Shown here one piece after another: positions 1 through 7,605 of a DNA stretch of 18,995 nt (position 1 is its first letter; each line of letters begins with the position of its first letter). The notes beneath the pieces are model-generated. The model searched no databases and was not told the DNA's origin. It saw only the letters and a list, made by a program, of their open reading frames with translations. The stretch is from an uncultured Lachnoanaerobaculum sp. (GTDB lineage: Bacteria > Bacillota > Clostridia > Lachnospirales > Lachnospiraceae): positions 1-18,995 of the forward strand of contig CALALP010000030.1 in NCBI GenBank assembly GCA_937925515.1, written 5' to 3'. The position numbers and the translations under genes were made by a program.

Positions 1-73
1 GTTTTACCCAAGTATGGTTTTAAAAATTATTATATTTAAAAAAATTAATATATACTCAATTTTAATTATATAG

Positions 74-110
74 AAAAAGAGAACTCCCCACCAATAGTGA
101 AAAGTCCTCT
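74..110 (-). terminator. Intrinsic terminator of the nfnA-nfnB-GNAT operon
   Basis: Read on the minus strand, positions 110-97 and 91-78 form a 14-bp stem around the 5-nt loop 96-92. All 14 positions pair if four G-U wobbles are allowed, and the stem is followed by a run of five T (78-74). It lies just downstream of the acetyltransferase stop codon, where the minus-strand operon should end. Confidence 0.75.
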
Positions 111-131
111 CCCTCTACATAAATTTATAAT

Positions 132-557
132 TTAAAATATTTTTATAAAGCGTTTTTGTAATTTATCACATTTATATCCTATTTTCTCATAAAATAAATG
201 TGCGTCTTTTCTATACTCAGCAGAATTTAGCCTTATGAACTTACAGCCTAATTTTACAGCTTTATCTTCTAAAAAAGTCATTAGCTCTTTTCCAATCCCT
301 TTGCCTTGATACTTGGGTAAAACAGCAAGACCTAAAATATTTAAGCCTTTTTCAAAATATATACATTCGTAAATTTGTGCTTGAACAAATCCTACTATCC
401 TTTTATCTAATTCATATCCCATGATAATATGGTCAGGATTTGAATTTAACTTTAATATCTGACTTTTAATCAATTCTATATTTGTATCATATCCTAGTGA
501 AACTCTGCTTAATTCTTCTATATCACTACTATCATTTAGGTTTAATTCTCTAATCAT
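132..557 (-). CDS. GNAT family N-acetyltransferase
   Basis: Small single-domain acetyltransferase of about 141 residues that would move an acetyl group from acetyl-CoA to an amine; the substrate cannot be read from sequence. The acetyl-CoA motif A, Q-x-x-G-x-G/A, is visible as QGKGIG after the strand LAVLPKY, and the usual C-terminal FYEKIGY is present. I prefer the ATG at 557, giving MIREL, a typical GNAT beginning. A GTG nine bases earlier (566) is possible; neither start has a strong ribosome site. The gene overlaps the last 8 bases of nfnB, so it is co-transcribed and probably translationally coupled. A functional link to Nfn is not implied by family knowledge. It could be a ribosomal-protein or small-molecule acetyltransferase. 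Confidence 0.85.
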   Translation of the reverse strand: MIRELNLNDSSDIEELSRVSLGYDTNIELIKSQILKLNSNPDHIIMGYELDKRIVGFVQAQIYECIYFEKGLNILGLAVLPKYQGKGIGKELMTFLEDKAVKLGCKFIRLNSAEYRKDAHLFYEKIGYKCDKLQKRFIKIF

Positions 558-1941
558 GTTGTCCACTTAAAAACTCATGTATTCCTCTTGCACCTGCTTT
601 TCCTGCCTCCATAGCAAGTATAACAGTAGCTGCTCCTGTAACTGCATCTCCACCTGCATACACTCCCTCTTTGCTGGTTCTACCATTTTTCTCATCTGCT
701 ACAATACATTTCCACTTGTTAATTTCAAGCCCTTTTGTAGTATTTGAAATTAGAGGATTAGGAGAAGTTCCAAGGGACATAATAACTGTATCGCAATCTA
801 TAACATACTCACTGTTAGGGATTGCCACAGGTCTTCTCCTACCACTTGCATCAGGCTCTCCAAGCTCCATTTTAATTACTTTCATGCCCTTAACCCAACC
901 CTTTTCATCTTCTAAAATTTCTACTGGATTAGTTAAGAGGTCAAACATTACCCCCTCTTCTTTAGCATGATGAACTTCCTCAGCTCTTGCAGGAAGTTCT
1001 GCCTCACTTCTCCTATAAACTATATGAACCTCTGCACCAAGTCTAAGAGCAGTTCTTGCTGCGTCCATAGCTACATTTCCACCACCTACAACACAGACTT
1101 TCTTGCCATGTGTAATAGGAGTATCATAGTCATCTCTAAAGGCTTTCATAAGGTTACTTCTAGTTAAATATTCATTTGCAGAAAAGACTCCATTTGCATT
1201 TTCTCCGGGGATTCCCATAAACATAGGAAGTCCTGCACCTGAACCTATAAATACAGCCTTGTAGCCTTCTTCTTCAAATAAATCATCTATTGTAAGAGTT
1301 TTTCCTATAATTACATCTGTTTCAATTTCAACTCCAAGTTTTTTTACATTTTCAATTTCAGGATTAACTACCCCCTCTTTAGGAAGTCTAAACTCCGGAA
1401 TACCATAGGTAAGAACTCCTCCTGCCTCATGAAGTGCCTCAAATATCTTTACATCATAACCTAATTTTGCCAAATCTCCTGCACAGGTAAGCCCTGACGG
1501 ACCTGAACCTATAACTGCAACTTTTATATGATTTTTAGGTGCAGTTACCTTTGGCACTACTCCATTTTCCCTAGCCCAATCAGCTACAAATCTTTCAAGC
1601 TTTCCGATAGAAACTGCCTGTCCACGTTTTCCTCTAACACAAACTCCCTCGCATTGTGTTTCTTGTGGGCATACTCTACCACAAACTGCCGGCAATGCAC
1701 TTGATTCTGCTATAATCTCTGAGGCTTTTGCATAATCCCCCTTAAGAATTTGTTGTATAAATGCAGGTATGTTTATGGAAACAGGACAACCTACAATACA
1801 TCTTGCATTCTTACAGTTAAGGCATCTAGTTGCCTCTAAAACTGCCTCTTCTTCACTATAACCTAAACATACTTCCTTAAAATTAGTTGCTCTGACCTTA
1901 GGTTCTTGCTCCCCAATGGGTACTCTTGTCCACATATCCAT
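550..1941 (-). CDS. nfnB: NADH-dependent ferredoxin:NADP+ oxidoreductase, beta subunit (NfnB; GltA-like)
   Basis: Large, NADPH-binding subunit of the electron-bifurcating NfnAB complex, which reversibly couples NADPH oxidation to reduction of NAD+ and ferredoxin in the cytoplasm. At 463 residues it has the usual length. The N-terminus holds two four-cysteine sets (Cys40/43/48/52 and Cys87/91/97/101) for two [4Fe-4S] clusters, as in the glutamate synthase small subunit. An FAD Rossmann motif GSGPSG lies near residues 145-150 and an NADP Rossmann motif GGGNVAMDAA lies about 140 residues later, with YRR behind it for the NADP phosphate. The ATG overlaps the nfnA stop codon by one base (TAATG), so the two subunits are translationally coupled. 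It is often annotated gltA (glutamate synthase small chain), but no large glutamate synthase subunit is nearby and the adjacent nfnA decides the assignment. Confidence 0.93.
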   Translation of the reverse strand: MDMWTRVPIGEQEPKVRATNFKEVCLGYSEEEAVLEATRCLNCKNARCIVGCPVSINIPAFIQQILKGDYAKASEIIAESSALPAVCGRVCPQETQCEGVCVRGKRGQAVSIGKLERFVADWARENGVVPKVTAPKNHIKVAVIGSGPSGLTCAGDLAKLGYDVKIFEALHEAGGVLTYGIPEFRLPKEGVVNPEIENVKKLGVEIETDVIIGKTLTIDDLFEEEGYKAVFIGSGAGLPMFMGIPGENANGVFSANEYLTRSNLMKAFRDDYDTPITHGKKVCVVGGGNVAMDAARTALRLGAEVHIVYRRSEAELPARAEEVHHAKEEGVMFDLLTNPVEILEDEKGWVKGMKVIKMELGEPDASGRRRPVAIPNSEYVIDCDTVIMSLGTSPNPLISNTTKGLEINKWKCIVADEKNGRTSKEGVYAGGDAVTGAATVILAMEAGKAGARGIHEFLSGQHD

Positions 1942-2831
1942 TATTCGTTACCTCCACAAATGCCACAACCACCATGATGAGTTGCTCCCTCAAGCTCTCT
2001 TAATTTGGCTCTGCCCTCAGCAGTTTTATAAGTTTGCTGACGTTTCATAGCCTCATCAAAATTTATCAAATGTCCGTCAAACTCAGGTCCGTCAACACAT
2101 GCAAACTTTATTTCATTTCCAACTGTAAGCCTACATGCCCCACACATTCCTGTTCCGTCAACCATAATAGGGTTTGTACTTGCTATTGTATGAATACCCA
2201 ATTCTTTAGTAAGTAAACATACAAACTTCATCATTATCATAGGTCCAATAACAACACATAAATCATATTTTCTACCTTGATTTATAACAAGATCTTTTAT
2301 GCCCTCTGTAACCATGCCCTTATGTTCATAAGAACCGTCATCAGTCATAATATATAATTCATTGGCAACTGACCTCATTTCATCAAGTAAAATAAGTGTA
2401 TCCTTATTTTTTGCACCCATGATACAATCAGCAGGAATTCCCTTTTCTTTAAGCCATTTTAATTGTGGATAAACAGGTGCTGTACCTACACCTCCTGCAA
2501 CAAATAATATCTTTTTATTTTTCACCTCCTCAAAGTCGTCCTTTATAAGTTCACTTTCATTTCCAAGTGGACCTACAAAGTCCATAAAAGCATCTCCCTC
2601 CTCAAGCTCTGCCATTTCTTTTGTACTTGTACCCACTGTTTGAAAAACAATAGTAACAGTTCCTGCCTCTCTGTCATAATCGCAAACTGTAAAAGGTATT
2701 CTTTCTCCCCTTTTATCAGCCTTTACAATGACAAATTCTCCCGGCATACATTTTTTGGCAACTCTTTTTGCCAAGACATCCATTAAATAAATATTCTCGG
2801 CAAGTTTCCTTTTTTTGACAATCGTAAACAT
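1941..2831 (-). CDS. nfnA: NADH-dependent ferredoxin:NADP+ oxidoreductase, alpha subunit (NfnA)
   Basis: NAD(H)- and FAD-binding subunit of NfnAB, 296 residues, related to the electron-transfer subunit of dihydroorotate dehydrogenase. The FAD-binding barrel occupies roughly residues 1-95 (RIPFTVCDYD motif), the NAD-binding fold starts at VAGGVGTAPVYPQL (111-124), and the [2Fe-2S] region contains Cys230, Cys233 and Cys245. The invariant context VDGTGMCGACR and the following FACVDGPEFDG match Nfn alpha subunits, where an aspartate can replace one cluster cysteine. The C-terminal tail carries an extra His-His-Gly-Gly-Cys-x-x-Cys that I do not recognise as a standard part of the family. The start follows AAGGGGGT at good spacing. 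It is first in the operon, directly before nfnB. An annotation as sulfide dehydrogenase subunit beta is a common synonym. Confidence 0.92.
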   Translation of the reverse strand: MFTIVKKRKLAENIYLMDVLAKRVAKKCMPGEFVIVKADKRGERIPFTVCDYDREAGTVTIVFQTVGTSTKEMAELEEGDAFMDFVGPLGNESELIKDDFEEVKNKKILFVAGGVGTAPVYPQLKWLKEKGIPADCIMGAKNKDTLILLDEMRSVANELYIMTDDGSYEHKGMVTEGIKDLVINQGRKYDLCVVIGPMIMMKFVCLLTKELGIHTIASTNPIMVDGTGMCGACRLTVGNEIKFACVDGPEFDGHLINFDEAMKRQQTYKTAEGRAKLRELEGATHHGGCGICGGNE

Positions 2832-2854
2832 AAATAACCCCCTTACTTTATTAG

Positions 2855-2884
2855 AGTATATATACTATAAAATCATTAGCCCAA
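2855..2884 (-). promoter_or_regulatory. Candidate promoter of nfnAB
   Basis: On the minus strand TTGGGC (2884-2879) and TATACT (2860-2855) are separated by 18 nt and lie about 25 nt before the nfnA start. The -35 box matches the housekeeping consensus only in part. A repeated motif CCAA-(2-3 nt)-GACGCA (plus strand) overlaps the -35 region and recurs at 2953-2964. No terminator is obvious behind the dihydrofolate reductase gene, so read-through from upstream is also possible. Confidence 0.4.
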
Positions 2885-3100
2885 GATGACGCAAACACCT
2901 ATAAAAGGACTAACAATATATAATAACTAATTATTTATAATACAAGTTTTAACCAATAGACGCATAAATTTTGAGCAATTATGTCTACTATCTTCTTACC
3001 GGCTAATTACTACTTGTATTTTAACATAAATACTCTTAGTTTACAGTTAAAATTTATTCATTTTTCTAACAATCAAGCTAATATAATCTTTAAGCTTAGT

Positions 3101-3589
3101 TTATATTTTTTTGTACATTCTAAAATAGTATGCTAAATCAAAATATGTTTCTTCTTCTGTTTCAATAATCTTTTTCCAAGCATTGCTTATATCAAGATTT
3201 TCAAAAAACTTATCAGCATGATATTCAAAATCAATAAATGTTACATGTACAGTATCAACATAAGGCAAAAACTCTTTATAAATGCTTTCGCCACCTAAGA
3301 CAAATACATCATCGTTATTTATATTATTCTTACTTATATAATCCATACATTCTGATACACTATGAACCACTGTTTTATCTTTGAGCTTATAATTATTATT
3401 TTTAGATAAAACTATTACCTTTCTATCATATAGAGAATTTTGTAAGCTTTCATAAGTCTTTCTACCTACTATAACCACCTTTCCCCTTGTTTCCTCCCTT
3501 AATAAATTATTATCATTAGGTATTGAAACAAGTTTCTTATCTCCTATTCCTATTGCCCAGTTTTTATCCACTGATACTAATATATTCAT
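3101..3589 (-). CDS. folA: Dihydrofolate reductase
   Basis: NADPH-dependent reduction of dihydrofolate to tetrahydrofolate for thymidylate, purine and glycine metabolism. At 162 residues it has family length. Visible are the N-terminal strand with W11-A-I-G, the catalytic acid Asp26 in IPND, the NADPH-binding GRKTYES (42-48) and the second NADPH loop VLGGESIY. The usual Trp of the LPW motif is replaced (KLVSIP), as in many clostridial dihydrofolate reductases. The ATG is preceded by GGAG at good spacing and lies only 17 nt after the stop of the dtxR-type regulator, so the two form one transcript. No thyA or other folate gene is adjacent, which is less usual than a thyA-folA pair. Confidence 0.92.
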   Translation of the reverse strand: MNILVSVDKNWAIGIGDKKLVSIPNDNNLLREETRGKVVIVGRKTYESLQNSLYDRKVIVLSKNNNYKLKDKTVVHSVSECMDYISKNNINNDDVFVLGGESIYKEFLPYVDTVHVTFIDFEYHADKFFENLDISNAWKKIIETEEETYFDLAYYFRMYKKI

Positions 3590-3606
3590 GAGTTCTCCAT
3601 TTTCAC

Positions 3607-3984
3607 TTAAGCATTTTCTTCAGGCAAAGTAAAGTATTTTTTCATAGCCTCATAAGTTTCTTGACTTATATAATGTTCAATTCTACAAGCATCTTTATAA
3701 GCAATTTCATCACTTACACCAATCTTTTTTAATGCCTCAATCAATACATGATTTCTATTTAAAACTTTTTGAGCAATATCAAGTCCCTTATCTGTAAGGC
3801 TTATATGCCCATGCACATTTATTTCAATCAGCCCATTAGTTTTAAATTTCTTCATCTGTTCAGAGACAGTGGGTTTGGAATATCCCATTTCCTTTGCAAT
3901 GTCGATTGCACGCACTGCTCCTATATTATTTTGTAAATTTAATATCGTTTTCAAATACATTTCAGCAGCCTCTTGAATAACCAT
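3607..3984 (-). CDS. DtxR-family metal-dependent transcriptional repressor (probably iron-type)
   Basis: Metal-activated DNA-binding repressor of 125 residues: an N-terminal winged helix-turn-helix (about 1-65, with the recognition region GYSKPTVSEQMKKF) and a metal-binding dimerisation domain. It lacks the C-terminal SH3-like domain of classical DtxR, like the short MntR type. The metal-site residues can be aligned by eye: Glu8-Met9, His79, Glu83, Cys100, Glu103 and His104. A methionine and a cysteine at these places correspond to Met10 and Cys102 of DtxR/IdeR; MntR has Asp and Glu instead, so iron is more likely than manganese. The start is set by a full AAGGAGGTG site 8 nt upstream. folA follows in the same transcript. 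A promoter with a palindrome lies about 110-140 nt upstream and suggests autoregulation. Confidence 0.88.
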   Translation of the reverse strand: MVIQEAAEMYLKTILNLQNNIGAVRAIDIAKEMGYSKPTVSEQMKKFKTNGLIEINVHGHISLTDKGLDIAQKVLNRNHVLIEALKKIGVSDEIAYKDACRIEHYISQETYEAMKKYFTLPEENA

Positions 3985-4034
3985 ATATCACACCTCCTTA
4001 ATAACTTTATTTAAAAACTAAAGTCTGCATATAG

Positions 4035-4073
4035 AAAATTTCAGTTTGGCCACAGAATAAGCCAAACTGAAAT
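4035..4073 (-). terminator. Stem-loop: terminator behind the Cna-B gene, or leader hairpin of the dtxR-type gene
   Basis: A perfect 12-bp inverted repeat (4039-4050 and 4061-4072, extendable by one A-T pair) encloses a 10-nt loop. In minus-strand RNA it is followed by four U (4038-4035). The position about 70-100 nt behind the Cna-B stop codon fits an intrinsic terminator with a short U-tract. It also lies between the candidate promoter at 4095-4123 and the repressor start, so it could act as an attenuator or leader structure. Confidence 0.6.
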
Positions 4074-4094
4074 AAAAAAACTTAGATTAAATTG

Positions 4095-4123
4095 ATTTTA
4101 TCATGTTTGTTATTTAATAACAA
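4095..4123 (-). promoter_or_regulatory. Candidate promoter of the dtxR-folA operon with overlapping palindromic operator
   Basis: On the minus strand TTGTTA (4123-4118) and TAAAAT (4100-4095) are separated by exactly 17 nt. A perfect 17-bp palindrome, TTGTTATT-N-AATAACAA (4107-4123), covers the -35 box and most of the spacer. With wobble or mismatch it extends to 4102-4128. Position and symmetry suggest a repressor site. It does not resemble the classical DtxR consensus, so the binding protein is open. Confidence 0.45.
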
Positions 4124-4140
4124 GTATGAACATTTTAACC

Positions 4141-7100
4141 TTATTTTAAGATAATTGTTCTTACTCCCTGTATGTTTTCTTCACTAATTATACTAAAATC
4201 TGAATTTAAGATTTTTAGAGTATATACATATTCATTTCCATTTAAATCATACTTAACCATGTTATTAAATGAAGTTGTCCAAGTCTTTGACTCTTTATCT
4301 CCACTCACTTCCTTTGTATAAGTAGGTATAGGAGTTGAACCTGTTCTAGTAAGGCTAAGTGTAACTTTTTCAGGTAAAATGTCTTTATCCCAAACTATAT
4401 TTATTGGAATATCTATTGTATTTATCTTGTTTTTAATGACAAATACTCCACTTTCATCTTTTAATGCCTGACTATCTGCATTTTCACCTAAATAATTTTT
4501 AAGTCTAGGCAAATTAAGCTGCCTTACTCTATAAATATATTCCCTATTATAAGCATCATACCTTGGAAATACTCCAAAAGTATAATTCCAATTAGGAGAA
4601 GTTACAACTTTCTTTTCGCCAACAGCAATGAAATTATTATTATCAACACTTCTTTCTAAAATAAGTTCAACACTTGTCGGTCTTACGCCATATTCATTCT
4701 CAAGGTCTTCCCAATCTACTCTAGCACTTATAATACTTGCCTTAAGTTGATTAGTAAAAGTAACCTTTGAAACTTCTTCATCATCTGTTGATTTGGAAAC
4801 TCTATAATTTGACAAATTCTCATTATTATCTACTTCTACATTGTAGCTATATCTATTTCCATTTTTATCATATATAGGTAGATAATCAAATGTTCCCTGC
4901 CAAATATTTCCTTCTCCTGATAATTTAAGTTGCTTTACTAGTTGTTCCTTTTGTGTATCACTCTTTTGGTAAAGATTAAAGGTTATATTCTTTGGCCTAT
5001 ATTCAAGCCTATCTCCTGTCCATACATTTTCAACTTCAATATTTTTTGTAATAATCTTATTATTAACAACTATTGAGTTATTTTCAAAAGTTGAGATACT
5101 AGTTTCATAGTTTGCAAATGTTTTGCTACCACTACCATAGTCTTGCAAGCTATATTCATATTTTCCACCTAATGAATCGTACTTAGGAAGTCCCTCTAAT
5201 GTATAAATCCAAATATTTAAATCAGACTTATCAAGTTTATTAAGTACATATTCACTTTCATCAACTTTTACAAAATCTCTTACTTCGCCATTGCCGGCAT
5301 TTGCCACTCTTCTTGTCAAAGTAAGTTTAACTTCATCAGGTCTTAAACCTAATTTATCTAAGTTATCGTCCCATTTACTTATAACATTTATATTAATTCC
5401 TTTATAAGTATTCTTAACTACATATTCTCCATTTATAAATTCAGCCTTTGAAATGTCATAGTTAGCAAGTGTGTCTACATACCTTTCCTCAATACGGTAT
5501 TCATATTTTTTACCGTCATTTGTAAATTTAGGTAAGTTGTCAAATGTTCCCTGCCAACTTGAAGAATCTATGTAAAGATTTCGCATAAAATTCTCATCTT
5601 TAACATTTTCAATATATCTTGCCAAAGTAAGCTCAACTTTAGACGGTCTTTTTGCCCTTTTACTATCATTTTCCCAAGTAATTCTAACAGGAAGTTTTAC
5701 TTCATCTAAAACATTTGATATTACAAATGTACCGTCCTCCTGCTTTTTAGCCCTAGTTACAGAACTTGCATTGTTGTAATTGGACATTGAGCTATTTGAA
5801 ACTTGCAATACATCATATTCATACTGCTCGCCATTTGGAGATTTCATAGGCATTTCGCCAAATGAATAAGTCCAAGAGTTTCTCATAACCTCAGCTATTG
5901 AGGCAGTGCCTGAAGTGTTTTCAGTTGAAATTTTAAATTCCTCTTTTACAACCTCAGATTTAGAGCCTAAAGTTCTTCGCCTAAGCACAAGTGAAATAAA
6001 TTCAGGTCTGGTATTATTTATATTATTATTATCTACCCAATCAATCTTTACATTTATAATGTTTTTGCCAAGATGATTTATTATAGTTATTTCGCCTTTA
6101 TTTTCCTCATAAATAGGCACTCTTAAACCGTTTAAGTTTATCTGCTCAACTGAATAGATTAAAGTTTCTCCATTTTGATCAAATACAGGTAAATCTTCAA
6201 ATGTATAAGTATCATTATCAGTTGAAATGTTTACAGCCTTTCCCTCTACATCTTTTGTTGTAGATGAAACAGTAGAACTTTTTAGCTTGAGATAGATATT
6301 TTTAGGCTTATTTGTTTCATCAAAGCCCTCCCAAACAAAGTTTACTTTTAAATCTTTTGAAATAAATTTATTAGAGATTGTTGTTGTATCATTTTCATCT
6401 ATATAATTAGTTTTGTAGTTATATAACTTATCATCAAGTCTTGCAGTATATATATACTTAATACCATTTTCATTAAATGCAGGCAATTCATCAAAAGTAT
6501 ATTCAGAACCTACAAAGACAGGCACTTGGCTATAAATCTTATCAAAACTACTTCCAAGTTCTCTTTGATATAACTTAACCAAGACTTTATCATCATTAGT
6601 ATTTCCTTTGTCCCACAAAACTCTTACTTTATGTGAGGTAAGTTTTAAAGAACTAATTATAGTTCTAACTCCAAAAGTTTCAAATCTACTTATGACATTA
6701 TAATTTCCCAAACCCACAAAATTATTTAGCATAAAATCATAATTAAATTCATTTCCTAATTCATCATACTTTATAAGACCTGAAAATGTAGTTTTCCATA
6801 TATCTTCAGTTCCTGAAACAGCTTTTGAATAAGTCTTTTTTGTAGTTAAGCCATTTCTTATAAGTAAAATATTGACCTCTTTTGGTCTAAGTTCTTCTTT
6901 ATTATTATCTCGCCAAACTATTCTTACCGGAATGTCTATCTCTTGAATCTCATTTGTAATTGTAAGTTCCTCATTATCTTGTGAAGATACTCTATTCGGT
7001 GTTTCTCCAAAATCAGTGTCCAAAGTTTGAGGATAATTTTTTAAGTTATCTGAATCTAATTCTACTATACGATAAATATATTCATTTCCAAACTTATCAT

Positions 7101-7605
7101 ATCTTGGATACTGACCAAGATTATAATTCCAACTAGAATCTATAGTTAAGTTAGATTTTAATTCCTCAAAATTAATACCGTCAATACTTCTTTCAAAGTT
7201 TATCTTAACACTTGTAGGTCTTACTTGATGTTCATTTTTATTATCATTCCAAATGATTTTTGCATTTAAATTAATAGGATTATACCTACTGTTAAATACA
7301 ACTCTTTCACTTGAAATAATAGGTTCTAAAGCTACATAATTTGCCAAGTCTTTAGTACCTGTATCTTTTAAAATATACTCATATATGTATTCATTTCCGA
7401 AATCATCATATACAGCTACATCTTTAAACTTGCCACTCCAAACATCTGAGAAATTTCCGGGATTGGTAATTGTAATTTCATCTACTTTTTCACGAACATC
7501 TTCTTCATCTGTTCTAAATAACTCTACAACCACCTTTGTAGGTCTTTTATCCTTATGTAGTACATCTCCAATCCATTTTTTCTCAACTTTAATATCTCTT
7601 AGTAC
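4141..7605 (-). repeat. Array of eleven Cna-B-like domain repeats (91-121 residues each)
   Basis: Diverged tandem protein repeats with first bases on the minus strand at 7605, 7272, 6942, 6636, 6357, 6066, 5703, 5397, 5043, 4737 and 4416. The units are too diverged to be obvious DNA repeats but share the Trp / RP-x-x-V / W-x-x-x-F / YD-x-x-G-x-x-Y-x-Y framework. Units 1, 2 and 3 resemble units 9, 10 and 11 in order: W-x-GD occurs only in 1 and 9, VRPTSV only in 2 and 10, and DIP plus a closing GVRTII only in 3 and 11. Confidence 0.85.

Noticed and set aside
1..39. Plus-strand frame V-L-P-K-Y-G-F-K-N-Y-Y-I-stop at the left edge, possibly the end of a gene; its first 15 bases are an exact inverted copy of 309-323 in the GNAT gene.
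   Set aside because: Only 12 codons are visible and no domain can be supported. One or two exact 15-nt inverted matches are expected by chance in AT-rich DNA of this length.
671..1167. Plus-strand open frames opposite nfnB, and similar frames opposite the Cna-B, pnp and nfnA genes.
   Set aside because: They lie wholly opposite well-supported genes, have no ribosome sites and show no recognisable domains; they are shadows of AT-rich coding DNA.
550..1941. Annotation of nfnB as the glutamate synthase small subunit GltD.
   Set aside because: The adjacent, overlapping alpha subunit is NfnA-type and there is no glutamate synthase large subunit; the NfnAB arrangement explains both genes.
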